Positions 56,830 to 64,000 of a DNA stretch of 64,000 bases are shown here, one piece after another. The stretch covers positions 1 through 64,000 of the forward strand of contig NZ_JWJE02000014.1 in NCBI RefSeq assembly GCF_000812025.2, read 5' to 3'. How positions within the stretch are numbered: position 1 is the stretch's first letter; every line of letters starts with the position of its first letter. A program made the position numbers and the translations under genes. The DNA comes from Bacillus thermotolerans (GTDB taxonomy: Bacteria; Bacillota; Bacilli; Bacillales; Domibacillaceae). The notes below the pieces were generated by a model that was not told the DNA's origin, searched no databases, and worked only from the letters and a program-made list of their open reading frames with translations.

Positions 56830-57786
56830 ATGTTCACCAACAACATAGCAAAAAGGATTTTATTTGCCCCTCCACTCCAAGGAGCGGACACTTTATTAAT
56901 ATTAAGCGGATATGCTACCCCTAATATGGCATCATGGCTTATTAAGAGTTTTCAAGAACAAAATATGCACCCTCTAAATATTTCATTGCTTATTGGAATG
57001 GTTCCTTACGATGGATTAAGCGTTCCTATACATGAGGGCTTTATGGAACTCCATGGCAAAACATATCCAAAAGCAGTGGATAGCTTTTCATGTAGTTATG
57101 TTTGCGAAAACCCTCCAGTTCACGCAAATTTATACATTTGGCTAAAGGAAGAATCACCAGTACAGGCATATACAGGTTCAGCTGATTTTGTGCAGAATGC
57201 ATTTATCCAATCCAGAAAAGAAATAGTTGTATGCTGTGATCCTAAAGAAGCTTATAAGTTTTATGAAGAAGTTGAAGCAAACTCAATTTATTGTAACCAT
57301 GCAGAGGTCGAAGACCATATTGTTCTCCGTCCAACACATCAAATTCTTGATGCTGAAAACAAGCCTCTAACCACTTTGGCTGGCGAGGGTATTACTTCTA
57401 CGACTCTATCGCTTCTCACAAATAAGGGTGAAGTTGGAGAAAAATCCGGATTAAATTGGGGACAACGAAAGGGCAGAAACAAAAACGAAGCTTATATACA
57501 TCTTCCTGCAAAAATTGCAAGAAGCGGTTTCTTCCCGTTAAATAAACAACACTTTACTGTTATTACAGACGACGGTCATACTCTTCTCCTAAGAGTTGAG
57601 CAACAAAACGACAAAGCAATTACAACACCTCTTAGCAACGCTCAACTCGGAGAATACTTCCGAAACCGTTTAGGTCTTGGAAATGGTGCATTCGTAACAA
57701 AACAAGATTTACTAAACTATGGAAGAACAGATGTTACCTTTTACAAAATCGACGATGAGCAGTACTTTATGGATTTCCATGTATAA
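56830..57786 (+). CDS. PLD-family nuclease-like protein B with degenerate active site
   Basis: The 318-residue protein has the same layout as protein A: a PLD-like domain followed by a B3-like DNA-binding C-terminal domain (KQHFTVITDDGHTLLLRVEQ; YFRNRLGLGNGAFVTKQDLL). But the HxK motif reads VHANLYIW (98-100, Lys replaced by Asn) and the GSxN motif reads TGSADF (116-119, Asn replaced by Asp), so it may be catalytically dead or altered. It could form a heterodimer with protein A, or be a DNA-specificity partner. It starts at an ATG after AGGAGGG and is the last gene of the operon, 14 bases after the Z1 gene. Confidence 0.75.
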   Translation: MFTNNIAKRILFAPPLQGADTLLILSGYATPNMASWLIKSFQEQNMHPLNISLLIGMVPYDGLSVPIHEGFMELHGKTYPKAVDSFSCSYVCENPPVHANLYIWLKEESPVQAYTGSADFVQNAFIQSRKEIVVCCDPKEAYKFYEEVEANSIYCNHAEVEDHIVLRPTHQILDAENKPLTTLAGEGITSTTLSLLTNKGEVGEKSGLNWGQRKGRNKNEAYIHLPAKIARSGFFPLNKQHFTVITDDGHTLLLRVEQQNDKAITTPLSNAQLGEYFRNRLGLGNGAFVTKQDLLNYGRTDVTFYKIDDEQYFMDFHV

Positions 57787-57788
57787 AC

Positions 57789-57827
57789 AAAGCAGTTACT
57801 TTGCCTTCTCTACAAAGTAACTGCTTT
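57789..57827. terminator. Bidirectional terminator between the two defence operons
   Basis: A perfect 15-bp stem AAAGCAGTTACTTTG/CAAAGTAACTGCTTT with A- and T-tracts closes the convergent operons: the rightward PLD-Z1-PLD genes and the leftward methyltransferase gene. Confidence 0.9.
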
Positions 57828-57828
57828 T

Positions 57829-58881
57829 TCATTCTTTAATACTTGGCTCTACGCTCTCATATTCAATTCCAGCAAAACACTTCAATATTGCCTCAAAAAT
57901 GATTTTTGCACCCTGACAAGGTACTGCCATTCCTATTTGTTTGCGTACACTCTCTTTACTTCCTACGAATCTATAAGTATCAGGGAAAGTCTGTAATCTT
58001 GCCCGCTCTCTGTTAGTCAATGCTCGTGGTTCTTCCCAATGGTAGATATGTGTTCCTCCACCACCGCTTCCCGTAACCGTATAGGAAGGCTTAGTTGGAT
58101 CGAGCCTCTTATATATTTGACTTATTTTTGCTCCTCTAATATTAAGTCGCAAATCTTCTGGAAGGTCTGCCGTAAATGCATTTTGTCCAGGTAGAATATG
58201 CTGCAACCTTCTAACAACAGTTTCGGATTGTCTTGTCAATTCATTATTATATGCATCCTCTGGAATAGGGGGATTTTCTATTGCATTTTTGCAAGTATTA
58301 TCGATTCCGACATAGGGTGCTGTCGATGGGACTTTAAATTCAACATCGATGTCATCCCGTATGCCAACGATAATCAAACGGTGCCTCGCTTGAGGGACTC
58401 CGTATTCCTCAAACTTGTAGAGATGAGGTGTAATTGTATAGCCAGCTTCCCTCAGTTCCTTAAGAATCTTAGTGAAGGCTTTCCCATCATTTGCATTTCT
58501 AAGTCCTCCAACATTTTCTGCTAAAAACCACTTGGGTTTAAACAGTTTTAGAGCTTTGACACCATACGAATACAAGGGACCGAATACCCCGTCCATACCT
58601 TTTTGCTCACCAACAACACTATAGTCATTGCATGGGAAACCAAATGCCAATGCATCAATCGGTGCTAGTTTAGACATATCGAATTTGCGAATATCCGCAT
58701 GGTAAACAGTATTAGGAGTATCAGGACAGATATTTAATCTATATGTTTCACAGGTATCTGCGTCATAGTCATTTGCCCACTGATGTACAATCGCAAAGTT
58801 TGGATCTTCAATACTAGCATTCATTGCACCCCAAGCGATCCCACCTGGGCCGCAAAATAATTCACCTAATCTAAATATCAT
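57829..58881 (-). CDS. C5 cytosine DNA methyltransferase (restriction-modification partner)
   Basis: The 350-residue product has all C5 methyltransferase motifs: FRLGELFCGPGGIAWGAM (I), FGFPCNDYSVVGEQKG with catalytic Pro-Cys (83-84), FLAENVGGLRN (ENV 122-124), YGVPQARHRLIIVGIR (VIII), and ERARLQTFPDTYRFVGSK with a final motif X. It would methylate host DNA to protect it from the PLD nucleases. It differs from the phage methyltransferase at 32501 in lacking the repeat insert. The ATG at 58881 follows GGAGGGAGAG. It is in an operon with an XRE gene, convergent to the nuclease genes. Confidence 0.92.
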   Translation of the reverse strand: MIFRLGELFCGPGGIAWGAMNASIEDPNFAIVHQWANDYDADTCETYRLNICPDTPNTVYHADIRKFDMSKLAPIDALAFGFPCNDYSVVGEQKGMDGVFGPLYSYGVKALKLFKPKWFLAENVGGLRNANDGKAFTKILKELREAGYTITPHLYKFEEYGVPQARHRLIIVGIRDDIDVEFKVPSTAPYVGIDNTCKNAIENPPIPEDAYNNELTRQSETVVRRLQHILPGQNAFTADLPEDLRLNIRGAKISQIYKRLDPTKPSYTVTGSGGGGTHIYHWEEPRALTNRERARLQTFPDTYRFVGSKESVRKQIGMAVPCQGAKIIFEAILKCFAGIEYESVEPSIKE

Positions 58882-58885
58882 AATA

Positions 58886-59239
58886 TCACTCTCCCTCCTT
58901 TGAAATACCAATTTTATTACCGTTCCGCATAGTCAAAAAATCTATGAACAATTGCACCATTGCTACCCCGTCATCATCTAAGTTTTCTAAACCATGAATC
59001 TGGCAATTGGGATGCATATCATTTTCTGATATATAACCTGCGGCTAACAATATTTCAAACGGGTGAAAATTTAAAGCACGTGCGATTTCACATAATGTTG
59101 CCCAATTAGGGTTTTTTCTAGTTCCGTTCTCAATTTTCATTATTTCACTGTCGCTTGATCCACAAGCAATTGCTAACTTTTTAAGAGAAAGCCCCATGGC
59201 TTCTCGACGACTTTTAATCATTTGTCCTATCTCAGGCAT
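58886..59239 (-). CDS. XRE-family regulator upstream of the methyltransferase gene
   Basis: The 117-residue protein has a standard XRE helix-turn-helix (IKSRREAMGLSLKKLAIACG; SSDSEIMKIENGTRKNPNWA) and a C-terminal tail (LDDDGVAMVQLFIDFLTMRN). It could be the controller of the methyltransferase gene or a phage/element repressor. The ATG at 59239 follows GAGGTGAGAGG, and the methyltransferase start is four bases after its stop. It is the rightmost gene of the element, about 130 bases from the right flank. Confidence 0.85.
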   Translation of the reverse strand: MPEIGQMIKSRREAMGLSLKKLAIACGSSDSEIMKIENGTRKNPNWATLCEIARALNFHPFEILLAAGYISENDMHPNCQIHGLENLDDDGVAMVQLFIDFLTMRNGNKIGISKEGE

Positions 59240-59368
59240 CCTCTCACCTCTGCATCATCATATCACCTTCGCTGCCTTTTGTCAAGAATATCTTACTTAA
59301 ATGCTGCTCAAAAGCAGCAATATAGTAATTTTCAATTTAATGCACAGCTCTTCTCCTATACCTAGACC

Positions 59369-59605
59369 ACATCTATTCTATCTCCACAACCCTATGAATT
59401 TATCTAACCTTTCAACTCAACCCTACACACATTTTTTACAGTTGACCTATTTCCTCAATAAACAAAAACAAGGATTTTCAAGATTGAAAGGCACTACCAG
59501 ACATCAGATAGAAAATCTTCCAACCTCGGAAATCCTTTATTTATCAGTACTTTGAATAGACTTTATTTTTCAACCCGCGACATCAATACCACGCACTCAA
59601 CATGC
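59369..59605 (-). repeat. Right flank: rlmCD 3' end and downstream region (candidate attR)
   Basis: This is the partner of 2624-2860. It starts at ACATCTATTC, passes through TTTCCTCAAT and CCTTTATTTATCAGT, and enters the last codons of rlmCD. The element's genes stop just to the left. The crossover may be anywhere inside the shared block or near 59605, where similarity with the left copy ends. Confidence 0.75.
59470..59537 (-). terminator. Terminator of rlmCD
   Basis: Arms AAGGATTTTC (59470-59479) and GGAAATCCTT (59528-59537) pair with one wobble, and read leftward a TTGTTTTTG tract follows. It matches the hairpin at 2724-2790 in the left flank. Confidence 0.65.
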
Positions 59606-60942
59606 GTCGTCTGCGGAAACATGTCCACCGGCTGCACCTCTACCGTCTGAAAACCGCCGTCTTCGAGAATGCGCAAATCCCGGGCAAGCGTAGATGGATT
59701 GCAGGAGACGTAAACTACCTTCTCCGGCTTCATGTCAATGATCGTCTGTAAGAGCGCCTCATCACAGCCTTTGCGCGGCGGATCGACGACGATGACATCC
59801 GCTTCGATGCCTTGCTTATACCACTCGGGAATCACCGTTTCCGCTTCTCCCGCCTCGAACTCTGCATTCTCCATGCCATTCAAATCCGCATTGCGGCGGG
59901 CATCCTCAATTGCTTCCGGTACGACCTCTACGCCGTATACTTTTTTCGCCTTTTGTGCCAAGAACAGAGAAATCGTACCGATGCCGCAATACGCATCAAT
60001 GACCGTTTCATCTCCGGAAAGGTCGGCATATTCCAATGCTTTGTCATACAGCACCTTCGTTTGGACAGGGTTTACCTGATAGAACGAACGAGCAGAAATT
60101 GCGAATTTCACCTCACCTATATAATCATAAATGATTTCACTTCCCCACAGCACATTTGTTGTTTCACCCATGATTACATTCGTCCGCTTCGCATTGATAT
60201 TGTGAACGATGGACGTTACTTGAGGCAGCCGGGAAACAATTTTGTCAATGATCTTGTTTTTATGCGGAAGATCCGGCGTTCTCGTGATCAGCACAACCAT
60301 CAGCTCCCCCGTTGCTTTCCCGTAGCGGGCCATGATATGGCGGAGAACGCCTTTATGCGCCTGCTCGTCATATGCTTTGAGCCCAAGCTCATTGCAAATT
60401 TCCTTCACTGTCTGGATCGCTTCATTGACTTCTGGAAGCTGGATAATGCTTTCGTTCGTATCAACGATCTCATGGCTGCGCGGCTTAAAGAATCCAGCGA
60501 TCAGCTGGCCGTTCTTCTCCCCCACCGGCACCTGAGCTTTATTCCGATAATACCACGGTTCGTCCATTCCTAAGATCGGGTGCACCTTCACCTCATCCAG
60601 CTTCCCAATGCGAGCGAGCACTTCCCGCACCTGCTTCTCCTTAAACTGCAGCTGCCCTTCATAGCTAATATGTTTGAGCTGCGTGCCGCCGTATTTATGC
60701 GCCTCTGATGCTGGCACATCTACCCGGTGCGGGCTTCTTTCTTCCAGCTTCATCAAGCGGCCAAAGCCGTAGCCTTTATTTACTTTTGTTACTTGAATTT
60801 GGCCTTTTTCTCCCGGCAATGCGCCTGCCACAAATAATGGGTAGCCTTCTACTTTAGCGACTCCATTTCCATCATGCGTTAAGTCCTCAAAATACACATT
60901 GAGAATATCATTTTTTCGAACAGGGGCTTGAATCTTTGCCAC
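59563..60942 (-). CDS. rlmCD: 23S rRNA (uracil-5-)-methyltransferase RlmCD
   Basis: The 459-residue protein has an N-terminal TRAM domain (about 1-65; [20 protein letters not shown]), then an RNA uridine methyltransferase body with [44 protein letters not shown], and the catalytic cysteine in [12 protein letters not shown]. In Bacillus the enzyme methylates U747 and U1939 of 23S rRNA. The GTG at 60942 fits AAGGGTGG spacing best; an upstream GTG at 60951 is also possible. This is a host gene, and its 3' end is the presumed integration site. Its last residues (SRVEK) are intact. Confidence 0.93.
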   Translation of the reverse strand: MAKIQAPVRKNDILNVYFEDLTHDGNGVAKVEGYPLFVAGALPGEKGQIQVTKVNKGYGFGRLMKLEERSPHRVDVPASEAHKYGGTQLKHISYEGQLQFKEKQVREVLARIGKLDEVKVHPILGMDEPWYYRNKAQVPVGEKNGQLIAGFFKPRSHEIVDTNESIIQLPEVNEAIQTVKEICNELGLKAYDEQAHKGVLRHIMARYGKATGELMVVLITRTPDLPHKNKIIDKIVSRLPQVTSIVHNINAKRTNVIMGETTNVLWGSEIIYDYIGEVKFAISARSFYQVNPVQTKVLYDKALEYADLSGDETVIDAYCGIGTISLFLAQKAKKVYGVEVVPEAIEDARRNADLNGMENAEFEAGEAETVIPEWYKQGIEADVIVVDPPRKGCDEALLQTIIDMKPEKVVYVSCNPSTLARDLRILEDGGFQTVEVQPVDMFPQTTHVECVVLMSRVEK

Positions 60943-61029
60943 AATTACCACCCTTTTAGTTTTTTATTGTAAGAATCGAAAGCTATTCTACCATATATTT
61001 GAATCACACCGCAAAAAAGACAAAAGAAG

Positions 61030-61064
61030 AAGCCTGCTCTCACTGATGCGTGAGAAGCAGGCTT
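61030..61064 (-). terminator. Terminator after the ABC transporter operon
   Basis: AAGCCTGCT pairs with AGCAGGCTT, with an inner CTCAC/GTGAG part, directly against the stop codon of the ABC gene. Read leftward it runs into a TTCTTCTTTTG tract. It separates the transporter genes from rlmCD. Confidence 0.82.
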
Positions 61065-62864
61065 TTAGGAAGAATTTGACGCTGCAATGAGCTGAGCGTA
61101 ATGTCCATCCTTCTCAATGAGCTCATGGTGGCTGCCGCGTTCAATAATCCGGCCACGCTCAAGAACTAGGATCTGGTCTGCCCGCTGAATCGTGTTCAGC
61201 CGATGGGCAATCACTACGCTTGTCCGGCCCTCCATAAGACGGTCAAGCGCTTCCTGAATGTACATTTCTGTAATGGTGTCAATGCTGCTTGTTGCTTCAT
61301 CAAGAATCAGGATGGCTGGATCAGCTAAGACCGCTCTCGCAATCGCCAGCAGCTGTCTTTGCCCCTGACTGATGCCTGACCCTTCCGGCAGCAGCTTCGT
61401 CTCGTAGCCATCCGGCAGCTTCATAATAAAGGAGTGAGCATTCGCGATACGAGCGGCTTCTGCTACCTCTTCATCTGTCGCATCCAGGCGGCCGTATCTA
61501 ATGTTTTCCTTAATCGTTCCTTCGAATAAGAACGAATCCTGGAGGACAAACCCCATATGCTTGCGGAGCTCCTGCCTCGAGATATTTGATGTATCATGAC
61601 CATCGACATAAACAGCCCCGCTGTCCGGATTGTAAAAGCGGGCTAGCAGATTAATAATCGTCGTTTTGCCGGAACCTGTCGGCCCTACAAGAGCAACCAT
61701 TTCTCCAGGACTTGCCCTGAAATCAATTTCTTTTAGTGTAGGCGTGTCCTCATAAGAGAAGGTGACATCCTTAAATTTAATTTCCCCATCCACATGATCT
61801 AACGAGATCTTGTTTTGATCCTCACGTTCTTCCTTCTCCGTGTCCATAATATCAAACACGCGCTCAGCCCCTGCAATTGCAGAAAGCAGCGTATTAAATT
61901 GATTCGCTAAGTCGTTCAGGGGGCGGGTAAATTGACGGGAGTATTCAGCGAAAATGACAATGACCCCTACTGTGACAAGTCCATTCAAAGCGAGCAAACC
62001 GCCGACACCTGCCACCAGGGCGAAGCTTAGGTTGTTTAACATATTCATCAATTTGGGGATGAAACCTGAATACGATTGCGCCCAAAAACCAGCCTCCTTC
62101 AGCTTCATATTACGTTCACTAAACTCCTGAGCAATCGCTTCCTCCCGGGAAAACATTTTAACAATGTGCTTGCTGGAAACGGTCTCTTCAATAAAACCGT
62201 TCAGCTCCCCGAGATGGCGCTGCTGTTCTTTGAACCGGCGACGTGTGCGGCTCGTGATCCACTTCATCCCCATATACAGGAGCGGGACGATCAGCAAGGT
62301 AACGGCTGTTAACAGCGGACTTAAGTAAAGCATGACCACAATCGCACCTGTCAAGGTCAAGACACTAGAAACGACCTGAATCACGGAGCTGTTCAGCGTG
62401 CTGCTGATGTTTTCAATATCATTTGTCACCCGGCTCATCAATTCACCGTGCTGGCGCTTGTCAAAGAAAGCCAGCGGCAGATCGTGCAGATGAGCAAATA
62501 GCTCTGTCCGCATTTCGTACACAGTCTTCTGTGCAATGCCGGCCATCCAGTAGCTCTGCAGAAAAGTCGTTAGCGAATGAGAAATATATACGACACCAAG
62601 AAGGAAGAGCAGCTGAATCAGCCCTTCTTTATCCCTTGTCATAATAAAATCATCAATCGCCACCCCGACAAGGAACGGACCAAGCAAGCCGAGCGCTGAA
62701 CTTGCGGCTACCATTAGCATAACGAGAGAAAGCATCCCCTTTCTTCGTCCTAAATAACTGAGGAGGCGCTTTAATGTGGACCAGAAATCTTTGATTTTCG
62801 GCTTCGGCTGAAAATTCATATGCCGGCTCGATGGAGGAGCAGGCTTAGCGGCTGGTCTTGACAT
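61065..62864 (-). CDS. ABC exporter half-transporter (second subunit)
   Basis: The 599-residue protein has six membrane helices in an ABC transmembrane type 1 domain (about 45-330) and an ATPase domain (about 355-595): GPTGSGKTTIIN (Walker A), GSGISQGQRQLLAIARA (signature, ISQGQ instead of the usual LSGGQ) and LILDEATSSID (Walker B). It probably forms a heterodimer with the upstream gene product, like YfiB/YfiC-type exporters of Bacillus; the substrate is unknown. The ATG at 62864 follows AAAGGAGGCGTGCCGC and overlaps the upstream stop by about 20 bases. Confidence 0.88.
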   Translation of the reverse strand: MSRPAAKPAPPSSRHMNFQPKPKIKDFWSTLKRLLSYLGRRKGMLSLVMLMVAASSALGLLGPFLVGVAIDDFIMTRDKEGLIQLLFLLGVVYISHSLTTFLQSYWMAGIAQKTVYEMRTELFAHLHDLPLAFFDKRQHGELMSRVTNDIENISSTLNSSVIQVVSSVLTLTGAIVVMLYLSPLLTAVTLLIVPLLYMGMKWITSRTRRRFKEQQRHLGELNGFIEETVSSKHIVKMFSREEAIAQEFSERNMKLKEAGFWAQSYSGFIPKLMNMLNNLSFALVAGVGGLLALNGLVTVGVIVIFAEYSRQFTRPLNDLANQFNTLLSAIAGAERVFDIMDTEKEEREDQNKISLDHVDGEIKFKDVTFSYEDTPTLKEIDFRASPGEMVALVGPTGSGKTTIINLLARFYNPDSGAVYVDGHDTSNISRQELRKHMGFVLQDSFLFEGTIKENIRYGRLDATDEEVAEAARIANAHSFIMKLPDGYETKLLPEGSGISQGQRQLLAIARAVLADPAILILDEATSSIDTITEMYIQEALDRLMEGRTSVVIAHRLNTIQRADQILVLERGRIIERGSHHELIEKDGHYAQLIAASNSS

Positions 62865-64000
62865 GCGGCACGCCTCCTTTCCCGTATTGAGAGTGGATAA
62901 TTTTGCGGTACAGCTCATTCGTCCGCTCGAGTTCTTCATGCGTGCCGGCAGCCTCTACTCGGCCTTCCTCGAGCAAAATAATCTGGTCCGCCTGCAGCGC
63001 TGTACTAATTTTCTGCGTAATAATCACCGTAGTGCACGGTTCTTCTCTTAACGCGGACAGCAGATGCTTTTCAGTCGTCGCATCGAGTGCACTCGTGCTA
63101 TCGTCCAGCAAGAGAATGAGCGGCTTGCGTATAAGCGCCCTGGCAATCGACAGGCGCTGCTTTTGACCGCCTGATAGGTTGACACCCTTTTGGCCAATGA
63201 CGGTGTCATAGCCGTTCGGCAAGCCTTCAATCGTCTCATGGATTTGAGCGCGGCGAGCGGCCTCCACCATCTCGTCCATAGAGGCATCTGCTCTTCCCCA
63301 AGCGATGTTTTCCCGGATCGTTCCGGTAAACAGATGTGCTTCCTGCGGAACAAAGCCGATCTGCTCACGAAGCGAAGCCGACTGCACGGTGCTGATATCC
63401 TGCCCGTCAATGACAATCCTTCCTTGATCCGGCTCATACAGCCGGGGAATTAAGTAGAATAAGGTAGATTTCCCTGACCCTGTAGCCCCTAATACGGCGG
63501 CCATTTTTCCCGGTGCTATATTAATGGACACGTGGTCTAAGACAGGTGCCGGGCTGTTCGCGAAGGAGAAGGACACGTCTTCAAAAGCAATCTTTCCGTC
63601 CCCCGGTTCAAAAGGCACACCCTTTAGACGCTGGTCTGATTGCTCTTCAGATTCTTCAAGTATCTCACCAATCCGCTGGCTGGAAGCTCTTCCTCTCGAG
63701 AAAGCCATTAAGATAAAAGTAAAGACTGACAGAGAGGAAATAATTCGTGTCGCATAGTTAATAACAGCTACAATTTCCCCCGCTGTAGCGGTCCCGCTTG
63801 TAAATTCAACGAAGCCGAACCAAAGAATAACAATAAGGCTTAAATTCATAACTACAAGCAGTATAGGAGTCGTTGCCTCAACAATTCGGAAGACACGTAT
63901 GGTCTGCGTCATAAGCTGATCATTCGCACGATGAAAGCGGCTCTTCTCATACTTGCTGCGGAGAAACGCTTTAATAAGCCGGATCGCTGTTAAATTTTCC
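62845..64000 (-). CDS. ABC exporter half-transporter (first subunit), 5' end beyond the window
   Basis: The coding frame continues to the window end without a stop; from the edge it reads ENLTAIRLIKAFLRSKYEKS. The visible part is the end of the membrane domain and the complete ATPase: LGATGSGKSTLFYLIPRL (Walker A), VNLSGGQKQRLSIARALI (signature) and LILLLDDSTSALDATTE. The Walker B ends in Asp-Asp instead of Asp-Glu, a frequent sign of a degenerate site in heterodimeric exporters, matching the other subunit. It belongs to the host genome right of the element. Confidence 0.88.
   Translation of the reverse strand, partial: ENLTAIRLIKAFLRSKYEKSRFHRANDQLMTQTIRVFRIVEATTPILLVVMNLSLIVILWFGFVEFTSGTATAGEIVAVINYATRIISSLSVFTFILMAFSRGRASSQRIGEILEESEEQSDQRLKGVPFEPGDGKIAFEDVSFSFANSPAPVLDHVSINIAPGKMAAVLGATGSGKSTLFYLIPRLYEPDQGRIVIDGQDISTVQSASLREQIGFVPQEAHLFTGTIRENIAWGRADASMDEMVEAARRAQIHETIEGLPNGYDTVIGQKGVNLSGGQKQRLSIARALIRKPLILLLDDSTSALDATTEKHLLSALREEPCTTVIITQKISTALQADQIILLEEGRVEAAGTHEELERTNELYRKIIHSQYGKGGVPHVKTSR

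Noticed and set aside
59732-60573. Long plus-strand frames opposite rlmCD (115 and 253 codons)
   Set aside because: Antisense shadows of the well-supported rlmCD gene, without ribosome binding sites or known motifs.

Overview
The window comes from a low-GC Gram-positive, most likely a Bacillaceae genome. The evidence is strong AGGAGG-type ribosome binding sites throughout, a TRAM-domain RlmCD rRNA methyltransferase beside a two-gene exporter-type ABC transporter on the right, and Bacillus-type TetR, MerR and AraC regulators. No rRNA or tRNA gene and no CRISPR array was seen.

Layout. (1) 1-2620: a TetR-controlled membrane gene pair and the C-terminal fragment of a type III restriction-like protein. 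(2) 2624-2860: a diverged copy of the 3' end and terminator of rlmCD, matching 59369-59605 next to the intact gene. The two copies bracket about 56.7 kb and are read here as the target-site flanks of a large integrated element. (3) 2982-9977: resistance cargo, comprising a TPR-Arr rifamycin ADP-ribosyltransferase, an AraC/GyrI regulator, a Vat-type streptogramin A acetyltransferase, a nucleotidyltransferase, and a mef(A)-msr(D)-like macrolide operon. The operon keeps both regulatory leader peptides (MTASIRLR and MYLIFM), attenuator hairpins and a promoter. (4) 10045-13894: three serine-recombinase family genes and a small SHOCT-like gene. (5) 14091-38090: a siphovirus late region (amidase, holin, tail fibre, tail tip, Dit, tape measure, frameshifted tail chaperone, tail and head proteins, HK97 capsid, ClpP-like protease, portal, terminase) with a modification block of two DNA methyltransferases plus a SAM synthetase. 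(6) 38246-51015: early and replication genes (DUF1492, SNF2 helicase, VRR-NUC, VapE, antirepressor, family A DNA polymerase, homing endonuclease, DUF2815, DUF2800, sigma-like factor), interrupted by a MerR-metallochaperone cassette. (7) 51488-59239: a defence-like region, described below. (8) 59563-64000: host rlmCD and an ABC transporter pair.

How it works together. The phage genes run leftward from the sigma-like factor through replication to packaging, tail and lysis, ending at the recombinases. Cargo sits at both ends: drug resistance between the recombinases and the left flank, and a restriction-modification-like module between the early genes and the right flank. Same resistance operon, same target gene and serine recombinases together recall the streptococcal rum-integrating phi-m46.1 group, so this looks like a Bacillaceae relative of those resistance phages.

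The most interesting system is at 51.5-59.2 kb: an ImmA/IrrE-like metallopeptidase with its own HTH, a small XRE regulator, two different PLD-fold nuclease-like proteins flanking a Z1-family ATPase, and a convergent XRE-C5 cytosine methyltransferase pair. One PLD protein has intact HxK and GSxN motifs and the other has lost key residues. Two RNA-level signals are also notable: a branched leader of about 142 nt upstream of the sigma-like gene, and a conserved hairpin element present three times in front of separate phage genes.
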